The translations under genes were made by a program, and so were the position numbers. From positions 5,456,495 to 5,520,494 of the forward strand of contig SSBO01000003.1 in the NCBI GenBank assembly GCA_005281725.1: a stretch of 64,000 bases of DNA, read 5' to 3'. Source of the stretch: Wuchereria bancrofti (Eukaryota > Nematoda > Chromadorea > Rhabditida > Onchocercidae). Numbering within the stretch: the stretch's first letter is position 1; each line of letters starts with the position of its first letter. Below are positions 52,701-64,000 of the stretch, in pieces. The notes beneath the pieces are model-generated. The model did no database searches and was not told the origin of the DNA. It saw only the letters and a program-made list of their open reading frames with translations.

Positions 52701-55167
52701 TGGCAAAATAGTATTCAGAGTGGAGCAAGCAGTCAGTGGACGCAAGGAGGATGGCAAGGACAAGGACAAGGAGAGCAGCAGCTTTGGTCTCAATATCCTC
52801 AAACTTGGCTACCAAGCATGAACCAAAACCAATATCAGAACAATAATGATTGGAATATTCAGAGAGTAACTCATTCCTAACATTCATGAATAATTGCCTT
52901 GATAGGACTTTAGGTAACATAAGGAAAAATTGAGCATTCAAGATCAATAAATTAATGAAATTGTTACTTTCCAATAAATTTACTATTTAAAATTTTCTGA
53001 ATCAGCGTTACGCCCATATTTATATCTCTTAAGAATGATGCAACAGTAATAGTAATTGTTTTCTTCTTTGAAATGGTTCTAACAGTCCTTTCCAACCGTA
53101 CATTAAGCAGGTAGTCCAGATAAGTCATTCATTGATTGTCGTCATCTAATAGGTGGCAGTTACATAACTGTCATTTAGAAAATTACTGATGCTGTAGATA
53201 TTTCCTGTAATTAAAACTTAAACGGAATGTTTTTAAACATATTTTTAGGCATATGAAAAACACTTTTACTACTGAATTTCATCAAATTGTGTGTAAAATT
53301 GGTAGAGAAAGAGAAAGGGACAGAAAGAAGAATGGTAGCCAATGACAGATCATTTTTCAGGCGAATATTGTAGATAATTTGGATGGACGAATGACTCAGG
53401 CTGTTTTGCCAAGTGATAACGCTAACAGTTATGCTTACAATAACAATGCAAATGATCAGTGGATGCGATACTTCAATCAGTGGTACATCAACAACCAGCG
53501 GTTACAGCATCAGCCGATTGCAAATGCTGTTGTTAGCCAATCAGTTGAAGTGACAGGACCTGTGCTGCCACAACACACTGAAGATCAAATTCTTAATCAG
53601 CAGCAATCTGGGGTACCTATTTCTTAGTTTGGCTTGATAAATTCTGTTTAAGGTCAAGAAATTGTAACGATTACCCTTTGAAATTATTTAAGCGCTTGCA
53701 AGAATTTCACGGAATCTTAGCTTATTCTTTTGTAGATAACGGATTCGCTGCAAAGTCAAACGGTACAACAACATCAAGTTAAACTTCTGCCTCAAACCCA
53801 GCAACAGAAGCAAGAACCACAAACGATGCAGCAATTCCTTAATAAGCCGGTAAATATTGTTTAACGATATTCCATCTCACAACTTTGAACCACCTTACAA
53901 AGAAATGTTGAAAGGTACCACACAATAGCAATTCTTTTACTGCAAGTTCAACCACACGTGAACACAGTGTCAGACGAAACTTTTGAGCAAAGTCTGAATA
54001 TATCAATTTTTTGCAGTGGACCAGGTGATAGTTACCCTGGGCACTTGCACCGAAATCCCAGGTACTATTGTTTATTTGAGTTTCTTTACTTAACGATGAA
54101 TTTTCTTCTATGTTGATTGGCACAGACGAATAGTTGTGAAAAGGCTTTATTGAATGACGTTATAAGACGAATATTAGCGAATATCGTGTAGAGGTGAACA
54201 AAAGAATGAATATCTGAATGTGTTGATGAAGAAACGACGATGAATAATGAACAGTAACCGAACTCCGCAGCTGCCCTAACTCCTTTTGTATAGTGGAAGA
54301 TTGTTTCCAGAGAACCTTTTACAAATAAGTTGACTTATGCAGTGAAACACAAAGATTCCTTGCAATATTCCGACATAGGACAAAGATTTCTTTACAATAT
54401 GTCGAATATTGCTCATAAACTTGATTATCGACTCTAAGGTTCTTTACAAAGTGAGTTGACTTGGGTTGTCTTTACAATATGAGTTGATCTTTTATACGAG
54501 GTGATTTACATAACGTATTTCTAAGAAAAATATTTCGATCAGTAAGTAATGTATTAAAATGTTACAATACTGATACTGAGAAGGCACTGTTAATTATTTA
54601 TCACATATAGTAATAGCATAATGTTGGTGAAGGGATTTTTACCTATGCTGTATAACAACTGTTGATGAGTGCAAATGCTGATCTTATGTTTATTTCCAGA
54701 ATGATAACCAACAGCAATCGCATTTGTTGCATCAAGAACTACCGATGCATCGCATTGAGACTGGCTTAAGTGGTGGCAGTAATGGTTTGAGAATGATTGA
54801 TGATGACCTGAATAAAGAAACGGTTATGGAGGTTTGCAGAACATTTCTAAATAAAAGAACCGGGTTAACACTGCGAAGAGTGATAGATTCTCCGTATCAT
54901 AATGGAACTGGAAATTTGGCTCAATATTAGTAGCAGAGAAATGAATTACCCTTTTTAAAATCAGAATTTATCCTTTTTTAAATTTACCTTTTTTAAAAAC
55001 TATCCTTTTTAAAATCCTTGCTGTGCTGCTAATTTCCCTTTCAGAAGATATTTCAGCAGTCGGGACCAGTGAATGATATCAATCTCGCATTATCAAACCC
55101 AATGCTATTTCAAGTTGATGATCCTCCGCCACAGTCTGCTAGCGTGGATGAAAGTTTCACTAAATAA
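49482..55167 (+). CDS. Unrecognised type II membrane protein with Trp/Gln/Asn-rich outer region, 635 residues
   Basis: Eleven phase-consistent exons: 49482-49604, 50246-50349, 50754-50834, 51132-51285, 51658-51780, 51887-52035, 52313-52865, 53361-53612, 53736-53849, 54700-54831 and 55045-55167. Residues 1-41 are hydrophilic and end in a basic patch (EKKRTSYK). Residues about 44-63 are one membrane helix (MLFFIFLFAIIVSKLMYY). With no earlier signal peptide and positive charges on the N side, a type II topology is inferred. A short segment with GCDDC follows. Residues 155-244 are mixed and helical. Residues 246-429 hold 15 tryptophans in Trp-Gln or Trp-Asn settings (QQRWINWQWP, WQNVQW, WQGQGQGEQQLW). 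Residues 430-600 are Gln/Asn-rich, and the end is acidic. No enzyme motif is seen. The composition resembles structural or prion-like low-complexity proteins. No family recognised; probably lineage-specific. Confidence 0.72.
49709..49740. repeat. AT dinucleotide repeat
   Basis: TATATATATGTATATATATA and similar, in the first intron of the Trp/Gln-rich protein gene. Confidence 0.85.
51060..51338. repeat. 26-base direct repeats flanking exon 4
   Basis: GAGGTCAG-CGA-TAAGACCAAGCGC occurs at 51060-51085 and 51313-51338 with two mismatches, one copy in each intron around exon 4 (51132-51285) of the Trp/Gln-rich protein gene. Such a pair could have arisen by local duplication or mark the ends of an insertion carrying the exon. 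Confidence 0.75.
52121..52250. repeat. Imperfect AAT microsatellite in an intron
   Basis: About 130 bases of ATA/AAT units between exons 6 and 7 of the Trp/Gln-rich protein gene. Similar in make-up to the MICAL intron repeat at 17421. Confidence 0.85.
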
Positions 55168-56195
55168 GTACATAAATATCGGCAATAACCGAGAATGGCG
55201 AATGGCCCAATGAAATGATAATTACTCTTTTACATTTTATTATTTTCAATCCTGACTTTTTCCGCAATTTTGTTAAATTATCATTTCGTTCGAAATAAAT
55301 TCACTTGCTCTCATTTTGTGGTCGGCGAACAGCTAACTGAAGTCTTTCATTCCTAGTTAGAAATACTATAGCATATTACTAAGCTTACTTTAGAGGATAT
55401 TTCTGAACACCATAATTCTCAACGTTCTTCTATGGAATTGTCTTGTTATATATTGTGCATGTCGAGATTATCTTGAATGATTTTTGCTTTACTTTCCTCT
55501 CATTACTTCTCATTACTGTTTGCAATCTTTCTATTTCGACAAAAAGTCTTCAAAACTTATTTTCCTCTGAAGTCTGTGGAAAGGCTCATTTGCAAGTACA
55601 GAATTAAACAAAAATAGTCCATGATGGCTCTTTGACTTTCATGCTGCCGTTCTGTTCAGTAAATCCCGTGTAAATGAATTATTTCCAATTACAAATTACG
55701 TTTTCCCCTCAATTTATTAATTTCTTTCACTTTAAGGCGAATTATATGTCCAGTGGTGAAAACTTCATATGTCTTGTTCATCCCAAATATAATTCCTATT
55801 AATAATAACGGACGGTCACCGTGCAGTTTTCTTTTTATTTGAAAGGTCATCTGAAAGCAAGACAACTTCGAGATGTGACATATAAGGTACAGAACTTATT
55901 AAAGTAATAAGAACTACTGCAGCTCAGTGACTTATCTGCTCTCAAATTCAAATTAACACAATAAAAGCAATACTCATCAAAATCAAATAAGTACACTCTC
56001 AAACTCAAGTAAAACGATATCTCCCATTAAAGAAATTCAAATAAACCACTAGGAAAAATGGAAGGCCATTAGAGTACACAATACATCTACATGGGGCAGC
56101 TGATGACAAGTAGTGCAGGCCATAACGTTTGAAGAATGTCATAAATTTGAAATAACATCGACAATACAAAAGTATCATTTATGTGGAAGTAAATT
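55168..56195. other. Convergent intergenic region, shared 3' flanks
   Basis: Tail-to-tail gap between the Trp/Gln-rich protein gene and the ABC transporter. It must hold both 3' UTRs. No gene or repeat was found. Confidence 0.5.
55294..55299 (+). terminator. Candidate polyadenylation signal AATAAA
   Basis: AATAAA lies 127 bases past the stop codon of the plus-strand gene ending at 55167. Position is sensible, but the hexamer is common in AT-rich DNA. Confidence 0.35.

Positions 56196-64000
<7,805 letters not shown>

Noticed and set aside
52464..52802. 112-codon minus-strand open frame
   Set aside because: It is the complement of the large Trp/Gln-rich exon 52313-52865. The Leu/Ser-rich reading results from the Gln/Trp codons on the other strand.

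Overview
The window is nuclear DNA of a small-intron metazoan, most likely a nematode. It is AT-rich. The genes are split into many exons of 25-550 bases, introns end in short T-rich acceptors (TTTCAG, TTTTAG), and several start codons sit within a few bases of such an acceptor, as expected where a spliced leader is trans-spliced. Nematode, and perhaps a spirurid/filarial-type genome, is an inference; no rRNA, tRNA or mitochondrial marker fixes the species. I rebuilt each gene by hand from splice sites, reading phase and family similarity. Where exon lists are given, every junction is phase-consistent unless noted.

Left third (1-24700), all on the minus strand. A 188-residue RING-finger protein (126-1547) is followed by an unrecognised 249-residue single-pass membrane protein (2464-4084). 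Next is a large MICAL gene of about 37 exons (7020-20974): FAD monooxygenase, calponin-homology domain, LIM domain, a long disordered acidic and proline-bearing linker, and a C-terminal bMERB coiled coil. A gene-poor 3.7 kb stretch with microsatellites follows.

Middle (24700-37800). The condensin II subunit G2 gene (25773-33401, minus, 22 exons) has an orphan terminal exon (24702-24967) downstream. That exon is either an alternative last exon of the condensin gene or the end of an unidentified gene. Across a 1 kb divergent promoter region lies an LPCAT3-type MBOAT lysophospholipid acyltransferase on the plus strand (34417-37777, 11 exons), with both predicted active-site residues present.

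Right part (37800-64000). An 11.7 kb stretch has no gene I can support, but holds several short direct repeats and one strong 45-base hairpin. Then comes an unrecognised plus-strand gene (49482-55167, 11 exons) for a 635-residue type II membrane protein whose outer part is very rich in Trp, Gln and Asn. It converges on an ABCC/MRP transporter (56196 to beyond 64000, minus) whose N-terminal third lies outside the window.

The genes look like an ordinary eukaryotic neighbourhood rather than one pathway: actin and redox regulation (MICAL), chromosome structure (condensin II), phospholipid remodelling (MBOAT), export (ABCC), ubiquitin-type (RING), and two lineage-specific membrane proteins. The most unusual items are the Trp/Gln-rich type II protein, two GC-AG introns in the second nucleotide-binding domain of the transporter together with loss of the first domain's switch histidine, a hairpin placed exactly over a MICAL splice acceptor, and the possible alternative C-terminus of condensin G2.
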